Below are positions 45,165 through 55,884 of a DNA stretch of 64,000 bases, piece after piece. The notes beneath the pieces were generated by a model, which was given only the letters and a program-made list of their open reading frames with translations, was not told the origin of the DNA and did no database searches. Numbering within the stretch: position 1 is the stretch's first letter; each line of letters starts with the position of its first letter. Source of the stretch: Chelydra serpentina (lineage: Eukaryota > Chordata > Testudines > Chelydridae); assembly GCA_037349315.1 (NCBI GenBank), contig JBAIAC010000033.1:25438001-25502000 (forward strand). The letters are read 5' to 3'. The position numbers and the translations under genes are program-made.

Positions 45165-47334
45165 GTGAGAGAGTCACAGCTTATGTTTCTGTAGTGCCTT
45201 GCATCCCGGAGCACTTAACAGGCTGCTATACAAGCTATGCAGTAGGATCGTTGAACCTGCCATTAAAATACAGTCCCCTCTGGTGCACAATATGGTAACT
45301 GTTTACCAGCATGGAGCAACATTGCACAAGAGTCTAGACACGGGTGTGAAAACGAGTTGTGTGTCCGGTTGAAATCTGAGGGGATTTTAGGGAGGGAGGA
45401 TGTAATTATCTAAACTGGCCATGATGTAAGAGCTAACATACCTATTGATGCAAAAGGGTGCCATGATGTCTTTGGTGGCTTTGAATGGTCATGGCCTTTG
45501 TGTCAAGTCTCATCTGAAAGATGGCGGCTTGAAAAACAACACAACATCATGATGGGACACTTGGGTCTGATCAGCCATGTACAGAGCAGGCATGGCCCAA
45601 TTAGCTTGTGAAGTTTGCCCAACCCATGCCATATGATGGCAGGGGACCCCACTTTCTTCTTTGACAGGAATCTTAATCGGCATCTTAAGGGAAAAAAGGG
45701 TGAAAATTTGACGGAAAAGAAAATGACTGACTGGTTTTTGACTTTGCATTCTGCAATGTTTGTGGTGGTTCTTGTCCATGAGAGACGGGCTTGTCCATGA
45801 GAGATGGGCTTAGGGCCTGCAGCGTGTCGTGGGTTACCTCTGATGCCCCTTAAAGTGGACTCCCACTCTTTTGACACCGAATATTCTTTTTGGCCATATA
45901 ACTGGGGTAGTGGTTGTGTGTGGAGGAAAACCCTTTTGAGGGACTTGGTGATCTCGTTTTACTTCTTCTATAAAATGGCTGTAATCTAGATGGAACGTCA
46001 TCAGGATTCTACATATTTTATTTAAAAAAAAAAAAATCTGTCAGACATCATTTTGGTGTAGCAGCCCCCACAAAAACCGTGAATACCCCCAGTTCCTCTG
46101 CATCAACTGTTTGTTAGGCACGCTCAGTAAATGGTTTCAAATTCCTCACTGTGTCACTAGGTGGTGAGTGGCAAAATTGTAGAAGGAAAAATTAGGCCGG
46201 GGAAGGTCTTGTTCTAGGGTGTGCAATAGAGAGTCCTGTCGTGGCTGTACTGCAGTGAAAGAGTGGGAAGATTCTTGCACTGCCTTCTGCTTTTGCAGCA
46301 CCAGATCAGGGCCCACGGAGTTAACGGAGTGGTGCACGCAATTGCCTTCAGGAGTGATGCCATGAGAAAGTGGCAGCCCCACGTTGGCTCCTGCAGCCCC
46401 TAGAACACTGAGCAAAATAGGGCACTTGCTATATATAGAGCAATACCAATGGCATTTTCATTTATTATTTATATCCTACCGTCAATGCACACCGAGCTTT
46501 CCGGCAAGTCAGATATAGTAAATGGAAACCAAAATCTCTGCCTTGAAGAGCTGACCAATCTAAAGACATGAACAGATACAGAAGGGAGTGGGAAAATTAT
46601 ATTCAAGATTCAAGGCTGATAATCTGTCTAGCTCCTTAATCTATGTAGGCTTTCTGCTATCTGGGAGGAAGGGCAGTCTGTTTCTGGAACAGGGGTGGGA
46701 GTCAGGAGATGGGGGTTATGTTCTCATTTCTGTCGCGTCCCATTTCTGTGATTCAGTTCCCCTGTCTGCAGAGTGGGGATAAAGACATTTTGTTTCTGAT
46801 GCATCCGCAATGTGCTAGGCACTTTCCAAAGGTAACAGGAAGCAGGTCCTCTGCTCCAAAGAGCTGACACTAAAAATTAATTCCAGCCTGGCCACCATGT
46901 TGAGAGAATAAGCTAATGTTTATAAAGTGTTTTGAAATCCTTGTATAGAAGGTGCTGGAAAAGGAAAGACAATAGATAGACCTAATCCAAAGGTTCGCTG
47001 CCTTTTTCTACCTGCCACTACAAACTCATCCCTTTTTTTCCTCCCATGAGCCTGTGTGCCAGAATCTTTCTCACTGTGGCAGCCTTCCACCCATGATGTA
47101 ATCAGTACATGATTTACTTTTCTTGAAGATCACTGGTCCGTACATTGCCAAAACTGACCTTAACATTCAGTGCATCTGAAATTTATAGTCTTGCATTTGA
47201 AAGTTGGTTTCTCTAGAAAACGTCAGGAGCTGCACATTCAACATACCTCATTACTGCTGCTAGTTGCACTGGGGAGATTTTTGCTGCAACCTGCCAGGAG
47301 CAGAATTTTTTAAAATGAAAGTTTAGAGTCTCGT
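45165..47334. other. Intron after Ig2 exon, first part
   Basis: Donor gtgaga. Contains an A-tract near 46025 and a MIR-like segment at 46675-46800. No exon recognised. Confidence 0.5.
46675..46800 (+). repeat. MIR-like SINE fragment
   Basis: Shows gggagtcaggagatgggggt, tctgtgattcagttcccctg and tctgcagagtggggataaag, the MIR core in plus orientation. Strongly diverged. Confidence 0.6.
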
Positions 47335-47824
47335 AGATTCATAAACTTTAAGGCCAGATGGGACCATCGTGATCATCTAGTCTGACCTGCACATTGCAGG
47401 CCACAGAACCTCACCCACGCATTCCTGCATTAGATCCCTAACCTCTGGCTGGGTTACTGCAGTCCCCAAATCTTGATTTAAAGACTTCAAGTTACAGAGA
47501 ATCCACCATTTACTCTCGTTCAAACCAGCAAGTGACCCATGTCCAAAGCTGCAAAGAACGGCAAAAAAATCCAATCTGACCTGGGGGAAAATTCTGTCCT
47601 GATCCCAAATATGGCAATCAGACCCTGAGGATGTAGGTGAGACCTGCCAGGCAGACACCTGGGAAAGAATTCTGAGTAGTAACTCAGAGCCCTCCCCATC
47701 TACTGTCCCATTTCTGGCCATTGGAGATATTTTTCTAATAGCAGTTGTGGATGGGCCATGTGCCATTGTAGGCAATCTCATTGTACCCCCCCCCCCAATT
47801 TATCAAACTCAGTCTTAAAATAGG

Positions 47825-49257
47825 TTAGGGTTTTTTAGCCCCACTGCTTCCCTTGGAAGGCTGTTCCCAGAACTTCACTCCTCTGATGGTTTGAAACTTT
47901 TGTGTCGTTTCAAGCCTAAACTTGTTGATGGCCAGTTTATATTCATTTGTTCTTTTGCTCGCATTGGCCCTTAATTTAAATAACTCCTCTCCCTCTGTGG
48001 TGTTTTTCCCTCTGATGTATTTATAGATAGCAATCATATCATCCTTCGTTTTGTTAGGCTAAACAAGCCAACCTCCTTAAGTCTCCTCTCTTAAGGTAGG
48101 GTCTCCATTGCTCTGATCATCCTACTAGCCCTTCTCTGCATTTGTTCCAGTTTACATTCTTTTTTTGTTAAACATGGGAGACCAGAATTGTACACAGTGT
48201 TCCAGATGAGGTCTCACCAGTGTCTTGTATGATGGTAATAACACTTTCCTATCTAGAAATACTTTGGCTGATGTATCCTAGGATTGCAGTTAGCCTTTTT
48301 CATGGTGGGATCACAGTGGTGGCTCATAGTCATCCTGTGATTGACCAATACACCCAGGTCTTTCTCCTCCTCTGTCACTTCCAACTGATACATCTCCAGC
48401 TTACAGCAAAAATTATTCTTGTTAGTCCTGAAATGCACTTTGTATGATTACATTTCATCCCATTTCTGTTACTCCAGTTTTCAAGGTCATCTAAATCTTC
48501 TTGTATGATGATCTGGTCTGCCTCCATATTGGCAACATCTCCCAACTTAGTGTCATGCACAAATTTTATTAGCGCACCCCCACTTTTTGTACAACGGTCA
48601 TTAACGAAAATGTTAAATAAGATTGATCCCAAGACTGACCCTTGAGAAACTCCACCAGTAACCTCCCTTCAGCCTGACAACATGACCCATTGTTGTCTCC
48701 TCAATAACCAGTTTCTGACCCACCTTTCGATTCTTGTATTAATCCCCATCATCTTCAATTTAACTAATAATTTAACTAATCTACTGATCTAACCGTGTGG
48801 AACTGTATCAAATGCTTTACTGAAATGCAAGTAGATGAGATCTACTGCATTTCCTTTGTCTAGAAAATTGGTTATCCTCTCAAAGAAAAAGATTAGGTTG
48901 GTCTGGGACGATCTACCTTTTGTAAAGCCAATGTTGTATTTTATCCCAATTTCTGTTGACCTTTATGTCCTTAACTACTTTCTCTTTCATAATTTGTTCT
49001 AAGACCTTGCATACAACTGAGGTCAAACTAACAGGCCTGCAGTTTCCCAGCTCACTTTCTTTTCATTTCTTAAATATAAGTACTATATTTGCAATTATCC
49101 AGTCATGAGGTACAACCCTCAGATTGACAGAATCATTAAAAATCCATGCAATTTCATGTACCAGTTCCTTTAATATTCTTGGATGGAGGTTATCTGGGCC
49201 CCCCAGTTTGGTCCCATTAAGCTGTTTGAGTGGCTTCCATCTAATTTCTACTTCCAT
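47825..49257 (-). pseudogene. CR1 ORF2 remnant (reverse transcriptase region)
   Basis: Broken frames in order on the minus strand. 49063-49257 gives PDNLHPRILKEL and VPHDWIIANIVLIFKK (RT start). 48375-48632 gives MGSILFNIFVND, VHDTKLGDVAN and DLDDLENWSNRNGMKCNHTK (RT catalytic end and thumb region, with the FADD-type box degenerated to FVHD). 48253-48438 gives LGVLVNHRMTMSHHCD. 47825-48037 gives MIAIYKYIRGK. The role in an active element is target-primed reverse transcription. Confidence 0.85.
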
Positions 49258-49591
49258 ATCCTTGTTCCATTAGTTACCCTGCCACTGCCCTCAAGCTCCT
49301 CATTATCATTATTAAAAACTGAGGCAAATTATTTGCTTAGGTGTTGTGCCATACCTTTATGATCTTAAATCTGCGCCCCATCCTCAGTGCTTAGCGGTCT
49401 CATTTCTTTCCTTGTTTTATTTTTTTACAAAGGATCTTTTACTATTGGTTTAAATTTCTTTTGCAAGGTCCAACTCTGCTTAGCTTTTGGCAGTTCTCAC
49501 TTTTCCCCCTACACTTTCTGACTTTCAAGAGGTAGCTCTCCTTGCTGTCCATCACTTCTTCCATTCCTTGTAGGCTTTCTCTTAATAACCT

Positions 49592-49769
49592 AGAAAAACT
49601 TGTAGCACCTTAGAGACTAACAAATTTATTTCAGCATCCGATGAAGTGGGTACTAACCCACGAAAGCTTATGCTGAAATAAATTTGTTAGTCTCTAAGGT
49701 GCTACAAGTTTTTCTTTCTTATTTTTGTTTTGCTGACACAGACTAACATGGCTACTACACTGAAACCTA
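49592..49769 (+). mobile_element. Penelope-type 3'-end fragment, inverted duplicate, inserted in CR1
   Basis: A 178-bp insert flanked by identical 12-mers tcttaataacct (49580-49591 and 49770-49781). It contains a perfect 44-bp inverted repeat (49594-49637 with 49670-49713) around a 32-base loop. Loop and right arm match the 3' end of the Penelope-like copy at 58400-58480 (gatgaagtgggtnctaacccac, gaaagcttatgctgaaataa, gttagtctctaaggtgc). A tail gacacagactaacatggc and actacactgaaacc follows. The young-looking insert lies in a much older CR1. Confidence 0.85.
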
Positions 49770-49830
49770 TCTTAATAACCTGTTTGAGATGCTTGTTCAT
49801 CAGCTTGGTCTGCATTAGGATCCTCTTCTA

Positions 49831-50646
49831 CCTCAGGTCCACATCCTGTTTCTTAGCTCGCGGCAAACAACACACCCCTCTGTTCTCCGGATCAGCTCTG
49901 GTGACAGGTCTGTCCTTCTTAATAGGGAGTCCCCAATCTCGTAGACCTGCCTCTTCTGATAGTGTTGCAATTCTCCAGCCTTCCCCCTCTGTTCTTTCTG
50001 GCTGCAAGTCTTCTTGTCTTCTGTTCTTACTTGTTGTCTCCTGCGAGTCATCCTCTATCCTCTTGGGTCTCTGAAGTCTGGCTATCTTCATTATCTCTTC
50101 CCATCTTCTTGCAAGACTAGCTGCTCTTCTTTTCTTCCTTGCCCTCCCATCTTCGGTTACTGACTGCCTCCCCCCTTCATTTTTCAACTCAGCAAACCTG
50201 TTCCTCAACTCTATTTCTCCTTCACTAGCCAGTCTTTTCCTTCTCCTTGTTCTCATAGTCACATGCTTCCATTGGCCACTTTCCTCATCCAGCAGTCTAC
50301 CCTCACAGTTCTCTGGTTCAGCATGCATTTGCAAGTCATGAGGTTTCTCTTCAGCCTCTTCTCTCCTTCCCTCCATCATCTGCTCAAATCCCCTTTGAAA
50401 CTCCACTACAGTTTCTAGCTGCCTCTCCAAACCTTGGATCTTCTCCTCCATCAGAAGCATCAGATGGCACCTCATACAAATGAAGCACCTTTCAGGTACC
50501 CTCCCCGGAATAATGCATATCCCACAGCTTCCACCTCCAGTCATCTTAGTTGTCTCTTCCAGTCTTTGGGTCACTACTACAGCTGCCTGTGTATGATGCA
50601 GCAGTGTCATGTGAAGAAAGAAAAAAGGAGTGGGGAAAGAACCCAA
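49831..50646 (-). pseudogene. CR1 ORF1, 272-codon open frame
   Basis: The longest open frame in the window. A cysteine-rich start (CGICIIPGRVPERC, CFICMRCHL) is followed by a predicted coiled coil (MEEKIQGLERQLETVVEFQR), acidic spacer and basic patches (RTRRRKRL, ARKKRRAA). The ORF1 segment GQWKHVTMRTRRRKRL, ending NRFAEL, follows the CR1 pattern. Near the end the esterase start GDSLLRRTDLS and CVVCRELRNRMW appear in another frame (49833-50051), so a frameshift precedes the GDSL box and the rest of the esterase domain is missing. Known role in CR1: nucleic-acid-binding and esterase protein of the retrotransposition particle. Not a host gene. Confidence 0.8.
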
Positions 50647-50990
50647 AACACGCTCCCACCTGCAAACTCCGCTGTTTTTGGCTCGGTTTGATGGGTCCTG
50701 TGCTTCTGGTTGATTGGTTGGCTGCCTTTATAGGCCTGCTGATTAGGTAAGCCCCGCCCAATCAACGTTCAGCTGTGATTACAGGCTCTGCTTCTCTCCC
50801 CGCACACTGCCCCCTGCCAGACTTTGGAAACTGAAAACAAGCCTGCAAGCAAACACACTGTCAAGAACTCACTCCCTGCCCCTCAGGAGCAGAGGCTTGC
50901 CTCCCTTTTCCTCCAACAGGGATCTCCACACAAACACTGCTGTTTTCAGCTCTGTTTGCTGGCTCCTGTGCTGCTGTCTCTGGAAAATTT

Positions 50991-51964
50991 CCAGCCCCCA
51001 CAAATAAAAAAGTGTAGTGACTCGCCTGGGAGTCAAGAACGACTGGTCTAATCCATCCCAGTCCAATTAACCAAACCAAACTTCAGTTCATTGGGAGCGG
51101 CACGTATGACCCTGGGACTGTATTTGCTTCCCTTCCAAGCCTCTGCCATGCTTTTATGGGAACACTGCAGCATCATTCCAGCCACCCTTGGCCGGCAAAG
51201 CTGTGTAATATCCTGTTAGTATCAGGGTCAGTTTCTGATGCTGGCGAGTACATTGAAAGCTGATTGTCACGGAGAGCTTTAGACATTGTCACCTGGGGCC
51301 CTAGCGAGCTGTTTTGTTTGGAAGGAGCTTTACTGGACACGGTGAGCCGGTCAAGTTGCTGAGATGAATGACTGACAGGGCTTGCTTTACAGGATGGTGC
51401 AAATGTAGTGCAGCCCCATTCCCCCACACCTCTGTCCCGAGCCCCTCACTCCATCCCACCTCTGCTACCTCAACTTGCTCCTAAACTGTGTTGCAGCTGT
51501 TGGAGCCATGGGGTTTCCAGTTCTGCCCTAACAATCCACCTGAATCCCAACCTGCAGTACCCCCCCATTTCAGGCCAAGCCCCTTCACAGCTGTTCCAGT
51601 GCACCCCAATCCTGACCTTCAGCACAGTCTGAGGTTATTTTGAGCCATGACTGCCTAATGGGCCCCAAATGGGAAGCGTTGTTCTCTCGCCACACCTCCC
51701 CCAAATCCTGCTTAGCCCTGCCGTGTGGATCTAAACAGAGAAATCTCTTAAAGTAGCTATGCTCTTCCTAGGAGGGTTTTCCCTCTGCTCTCTGTGCAGT
51801 CAGTGAGCTGGCATTAGCTAGTGGCTGGCTTGCTACGCCCTCAAACCTCCTGGGGCTGGTTGGGATGATGTGGGAGTGTGGCCGAGAAGTGCTTGGACGG
51901 GAGGGGCTGCCGTCCCTTTACTGCGCTGTTAATTGTGTTGCTTCTCTCTTTGTCCTTTTCACAG
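50991..51964. other. Intron end before the microexon
   Basis: No repeat recognised from 51000 on. Strong polypyrimidine tract precedes the acceptor at 51963-51964. Confidence 0.5.
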
Positions 51965-51988
51965 AGAGTACGGATAACTTTGTCTCAA
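51965..51988 (+). CDS. NTRK3: NTRK3 24-nt juxtamembrane microexon
   Basis: A 24-base exon sits between a strong acceptor (ttctctctttgtccttttcacag) and a consensus donor gtaagt. It holds two bases, seven codons and one base. Joined to its neighbours it reads ESTDNFVS, matching the start of the mammalian TrkC stalk ESTDNF. It enters and leaves in phase 1 and its length is a multiple of three, so skipping it would keep the frame. This is the position at which NTRK1 has its alternatively used 18-nt exon. It encodes part of the flexible extracellular stalk just outside the membrane. Too short for ORF-based detection, it rests on protein match, splice sites and phase together. Confidence 0.9.
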
Positions 51989-53313
51989 GTAAGTGCCTTC
52001 TTGCCTTTTGCTTTGTTCCCTTTCCCCCACTCCTGAATCCGAGTACCTTGCAGATGATGTTTGGGGGGAAGCTAGTGCTTTAGCGCTAGGCAGGAGGGAT
52101 TGTTAGAGAAGGAGATGGGAAGCAAGACACGTGTTTCCTCCTCTGTGAGAGCCTGAGTGTACTAAGGAAGGTTTTTATGTGCTGTACCGTCTGTAGATCC
52201 TGGGCAGGCCTATTCCTGCCTAGTGGGGTCCCGAAGAAGGATCCATACCACTGGAGAGGGAGGCAAGCGCTGTGGTTGGTAGCATGGGTGACTTTGCAGC
52301 ATGACACAGAGGCGTGAATGTGTCCAATGTGTCTTCAAGCAACTCCTGTACTGGCTGTAGTTTGGGGTGCCACGGGGCAGTGCTATAGATGCCTCATCCA
52401 CTGAAACTCATAGGAAAAGCAGTCTTCAGAGCTAGTGTTTTGGGGGCTGAGGTGGTTCAGGGCTTGGGGAAGTAATATGGAGCCTCTCCCCTTGAGGTTA
52501 CTGATCTAAATTAAGGGCAGGTAGGTGGTGCCCCAAAGAAGTTGCCATTGAATTGCCCGTATGAAATGAGCAGATGGGTCTCAGTCCCTTTCTTAGCAGA
52601 ACAGTTGTCCACATCACAACAAGCACTGGTTTGACCCCCTTATTGGGGCAGTCTGAGCACAAGCCAAAGGGCTGATTGGGTCTTGGATATTGGAACCCTT
52701 CATTGTAGTGGGGACTCTTCCAAGTAAGCGCTGAGGCCCATTGAACAGGTGTGCAGGGTAAGTGCTGTACCTGTTCTGTGGGTGGGGGACTTCTGCCTCC
52801 TGGATTTTAATCGCCAGCATTCAAGTGCATTTAATTTAAAAAATCACTCAAGTCATTGTTGGTTTTAATTTGGCAGGATTCAGTCTTGCAGCAATCTGCA
52901 TTCCAGGGACGCTTGAACCACTGTCTTTCCCCTGGTGCTGGGAGGCGTGTGGGTGGATGAAGAACCCTCACCCATAGAACGTATGGGATCAGACTGCTTC
53001 TCATTAGCTGGGTGGGAGTGGCACTGTGTCCGATCAGTAACTTGGCTCTGCTTCCTCCCTGCCGAGTCGCATAGGCCCCTAGAGATCTTTAGTAGAAAAC
53101 ACCTATTTGCTCATTTGGTCTGTGCCAGTTCAGGAGAAATTACAACCCCGATAAGACTTGAATTCAAAGTCTTTGAAGTAGAAGGCAAGAGACCTCATTC
53201 TCTGGGCTAGCCAGTGCTATGTAGTGTGACATCACAAGGTTGGGATGTTCTGGTGCCTGTGGAATTCCTTGGGGCACAAATTGAATATTTCCTCTTTCCT
53301 CTTCTGGTTCCAG
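51989..53313. other. Intron between microexon and stalk exon
   Basis: 1.3 kb, donor gtaagt, acceptor ggttccag. No repeat or other gene recognised. The segment 53060-53215 resembles a tRNA-like sequence in complement only loosely and is not called. Confidence 0.55.
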
Positions 53314-53384
53314 TTGGTGACTATGAAGTGAGCCCCACCCCACCTATCACCGTGACCCACAAACCAGAGGAGGATACATTTGGG
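53314..53384 (+). CDS. NTRK3: NTRK3 exon: extracellular stalk
   Basis: This 71-bp exon has acceptor ttctggttccag and donor gtgagt. It supplies two bases of the junction codon and 23 codons: GDYEVSPTPPITVTHKPEED then TFG, ending in phase 0. The block VSPTPPITVTHKPEEDTFG is unique to TrkC in my memory and identical to mammals. The start differs: IGDYE here against LFDE in mammalian TrkC, so the stalk is about two residues longer with the microexon included. The segment is proline-rich and has no cysteine or sequon. It forms the linker between Ig domain 2 and the membrane. Confidence 0.96.
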
Positions 53385-53838
53385 GTGAGTCCTGTCTCCT
53401 TTTTTGTACAGGGGAAGCATTTTCTGCTGTTGCTGATGGATAGGGTGGTATACTGTTTGCACCACCATTGCTTCTATGCTGAGATATTTGTAAGTAAAAT
53501 CCTACTCTTTGCAATTAGTGATGGCCAGACTTCAGAAGGTTTAGTGGTTTGGGATGGATAAGCAGAGATATTGATATGAACCGTGTGAGCCTCTTGAGTT
53601 TGCAAAATTGGGCAGTGAATCCCTTGAAGACAGAGTCTCCCACAAGGTATTTCCTGCAGGGTCAGAAATTCGGGGAGAACAGTCTGAAAAAGTGACAAAT
53701 AAATCAATTAATTGAGTTGTTTCATGCTATAATAGAATATTTAGGAGCATGGATCCAGTTTGGGTTTATTTTCATCAATACCGATTCACCCATCCTTCTT
53801 TAACCCCCCCTGCTGCATTTGGTGATGTCACAGTAGGA

Positions 53839-54058
53839 CAATGGTTCTCAAAGTTTTGTCCCGGTGACCCCTTTCACACAGCAAGCCTCTGAGTGCGACC
53901 CCCTCTTATAGATTTAAAACACTTTTTATATATTTAACACCATTATAAATGCTGGAGGCAAAGCGGGGTTTGGGGCGGAGGCTGACAGCTCACGACCCCC
54001 CATGTAATGACTTTGTGACCCCCTAAGGGGTCACGACCCCCCAGTTTGAGAATCCCTG
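53839..54058. mobile_element. hAT-type MITE (220 bp)
   Basis: Ends caatggttctcaaagt and agtttgagaatccctg are inverted repeats of the Charlie type. Inner repeats gtgacccc/cgaccccc recur on both sides. Flanks cagtagga (53831-53838) and ccttagga (54059-54066) agree at 6 of 8 positions, fitting an old 8-bp duplication. Confidence 0.8.
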
Positions 54059-54734
54059 CCTTAGGACTTGATGACATTGACTGAAATATGTGAAAGTTTT
54101 GCCAATTCATTTGACATGGTTTGCAAGATCTCAAAATTTCACAGAATACAGATAGAGATGGGAAAAAAAGTTGTGAGCAATAGTGTTGGGAAAATAATTA
54201 GGATTTCATAAAATTGCTCTAATTTTGTGCAAGTTTTTGAGAATCTTGAAATCCAGAACATATTGACAGAATAAACAAAACCTTGTCGATTTTCTGAATG
54301 TTTTACCCAGCTGTAATTCTCAGGGGACTGAGGAGAGAGCTTCATACAATGTGGCCTTACTAGTGCACAGCACCGAGTGTAGAAAAAGAAATGCAGAATA
54401 TATACAGGGGGATGAAAATCATACTTGTTAAAATGCAACATTTTAAAAATAAAATCATGAGTATATCAAAGACTGGGAAAAGCATCAAGCGATGAAAGGA
54501 ATAAAATGTCTTTGTGTTAAGTGCTATCCTTTTTTTGTTACTGAACACATCACAGTAAGAGGAACACAGGTCCAAATGCGATAAGAGGCCCTGGAAGGCA
54601 GTAAGAATAATTGGCCAAATGCAAATGGAAGAAATCCTGAAAGGAAGCTGTTTTTTTTTTTTACAGTAACACAATTAAAGTGTCTTGGGTAAAGATTTGC
54701 AGAAATAAATATGAATAAATATAAAAAGGAGCTT

Positions 54735-54870
54735 TGGGTTGTAAACCTTTGTGGGCAGGGATGATCTCTCTTCTGCGTCTGTACAGTGCCTGGCACAATG
54801 GGACTCCAGTCCCAATTGGGGGACTTTGGGTACTATCCTAATATAATATTTAGCACTACTACTAATAAAG
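54735..54870 (+). repeat. MIR/L2-like SINE or LINE tail
   Basis: Contains gggttgtaaacctttgtggg, gcagggatgatctctcttct and gtacagtgcctggcacaatg, followed by gggactccagtcccaattgg, the usual 3' part of this ancient repeat class. Confidence 0.6.
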
Positions 54871-55448
54871 GAGCAGTTGGAGCCTCAGGAAAAGAATTCT
54901 ACCATCTTCTGTCTCTTGTGTTTTCTCTTCCCTTATTCTTGCTTCTGAGGGTTGTTTGCATGGAGACGGGATTGGTATTGTGAAAGAATTCTTCTGCTCC
55001 TACTGCATATTCCCCATTTCAAGTTAGTATCCCCTTATGGTTGTGAGACCACAAGTTGGTTAAGATGCGTCAAATGGATTGGAGATTATGAAGGGGAAAA
55101 AAACCCAGGGCATTGAGGAATAGTAAGGAGCGAAGATTCATGCAGATGTATTTGATGATTAAAGAGCGAGGGTTCAGAGATATGGGAAATGTGATATTGG
55201 AGCAGAATTCTATCTATCTAGAAATTATTCTTGTTTTTCCAGTAGCAGTAAGAGGCTCTTGTCGTTTCAAAATTGCATTAAAGCCATTTGCATTCAGATG
55301 TATTCGTCTCCACAGCAGGCATTCATGCTGCTGTAGAGAATGTAAGTGTTCAGGAATGACTGAGCCAGGAGTCTTCCACTTTTCAAGTCTGAACTGGTTT
55401 GGATATCATATGTTCCTTTAGCCTAACTTTCAGATTTGTCCCTTGTAG

Positions 55449-55551
55449 GTATCCATAGCAGTTGGGCTTGCAGCTTTCGCTTGTGTCCTCTTGGTGGTGC
55501 TCTTTATCATGATCAACAAGTATGGTCGGCGGTCCAAGTTTGGGATGAAAG
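55449..55551 (+). CDS. NTRK3: NTRK3 exon: transmembrane helix and inner juxtamembrane start
   Basis: This 103-bp exon follows ctttcagatttgtcccttgtag and ends at gtatgt. It holds 34 codons and one base. The first 22 residues (VSIAVGLAAFACVLLVVLF, then IMI) form one uncharged hydrophobic helix, the single membrane span of the receptor. The helix is followed by the positively charged stop-transfer segment NKYGRRSKFGMKG facing the cytoplasm. The sequence is nearly identical to mammalian TrkC (IMI for VMI). Exon phase 1 at the end fits the next known coding exon (GPVAVISGEED in mammals). I could not recognise that exon in the remaining 8.4 kb, so the following intron runs past the window. Confidence 0.97.
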
Positions 55552-55884
55552 GTATGTGTAGCTGCTTTTCTCCAGCAAGAGGCACCTTCAAGGAATGCCA
55601 GGCTCTAATGCCACATTATGAAAGGTCTTGTGTTTTATTTCCACAAATGGTGCTGTCTATCTATATCAGCCAGTGGTACAACCAGAGCCCTTTTAAGGGG
55701 AAAGGTACTACTACCTCGTCTATTCATTGCCTGGACCTAGAGAGCAATAGAGACTTCCTCTTTTGTTGTTCTGGGCTGCAGATGTTCCTGCTATTGGGAA
55801 TAAGTGTGTGTTGGTGGTGGGGGCTTTGGGTCCTGCTGTCTTTGGCAGTGAACAGCGGTTGTTGCACACTGAAGAATGGATGCC

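Larger units (their letters stand above)
47335..50990 (-). mobile_element. CR1 LINE, long copy with both ORFs, interrupted
   Basis: Read on the minus strand, the element runs from 5'-UTR repeats (50928-50979 and 50660-50710, two diverged copies of a block with ctgctgtttt and ctcctgtgct) into ORF1 (49831-50646). Then come ORF2 remnants from the linker through the reverse transcriptase (LGGPDNLHPRILKELVHEIA at 49063-49257) to the C-terminal region (48253-47825). It ends at the CR1 3' end near 47335. The C-terminal part of ORF1 and the endonuclease part of ORF2 appear deleted around 49830. A Penelope-type fragment is inserted at 49592-49769. Many stops make ORF2 dead. Confidence 0.85.
53385..55448. 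other. Intron between stalk and transmembrane exons
   Basis: 2.1 kb. Contains the hAT MITE at 53839-54058 and an MIR-like or L2-like tail at 54735-54870. The AT-rich middle (54160-54720) has no recognised element. Confidence 0.6.
25231..55551 (+). other. NTRK3: NTRK3 gene, internal part (8 exons)
   Basis: This is the span from the first to the last recognised coding exon of the TrkC receptor gene. The eight exons total 1,007 bases and give 335 complete codons in one frame, from the last leucine-rich repeat through the transmembrane helix. Intron lengths between them are about 13.1, 2.2, 0.7, 3.1, 6.8, 1.3 and 2.1 kb. TrkC rather than TrkA or TrkB is indicated by the stalk SPTPPITVTHKPEEDTFG, the helix VSIAVGLAAFACVLLVVLF and the Ig1 motif CIAENVVGM, all of which I know from TrkC and not from its paralogues. 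The extracellular part carries ten N-glycosylation sequons. The signal peptide, N-cap, first repeats and kinase exons are absent or unrecognised here, so the gene is partial at both ends. Known role: cell-surface NT-3 receptor of neurons. Confidence 0.95.

Noticed and set aside
49580..49781. CRISPR-like direct repeats
   Set aside because: The repeated 12-mers are a target-site duplication around one insert, not an array, and the genome is vertebrate.
53060..53215. tRNA-like sequence in complement
   Set aside because: Only a loose B-box-like match; no cloverleaf could be drawn.
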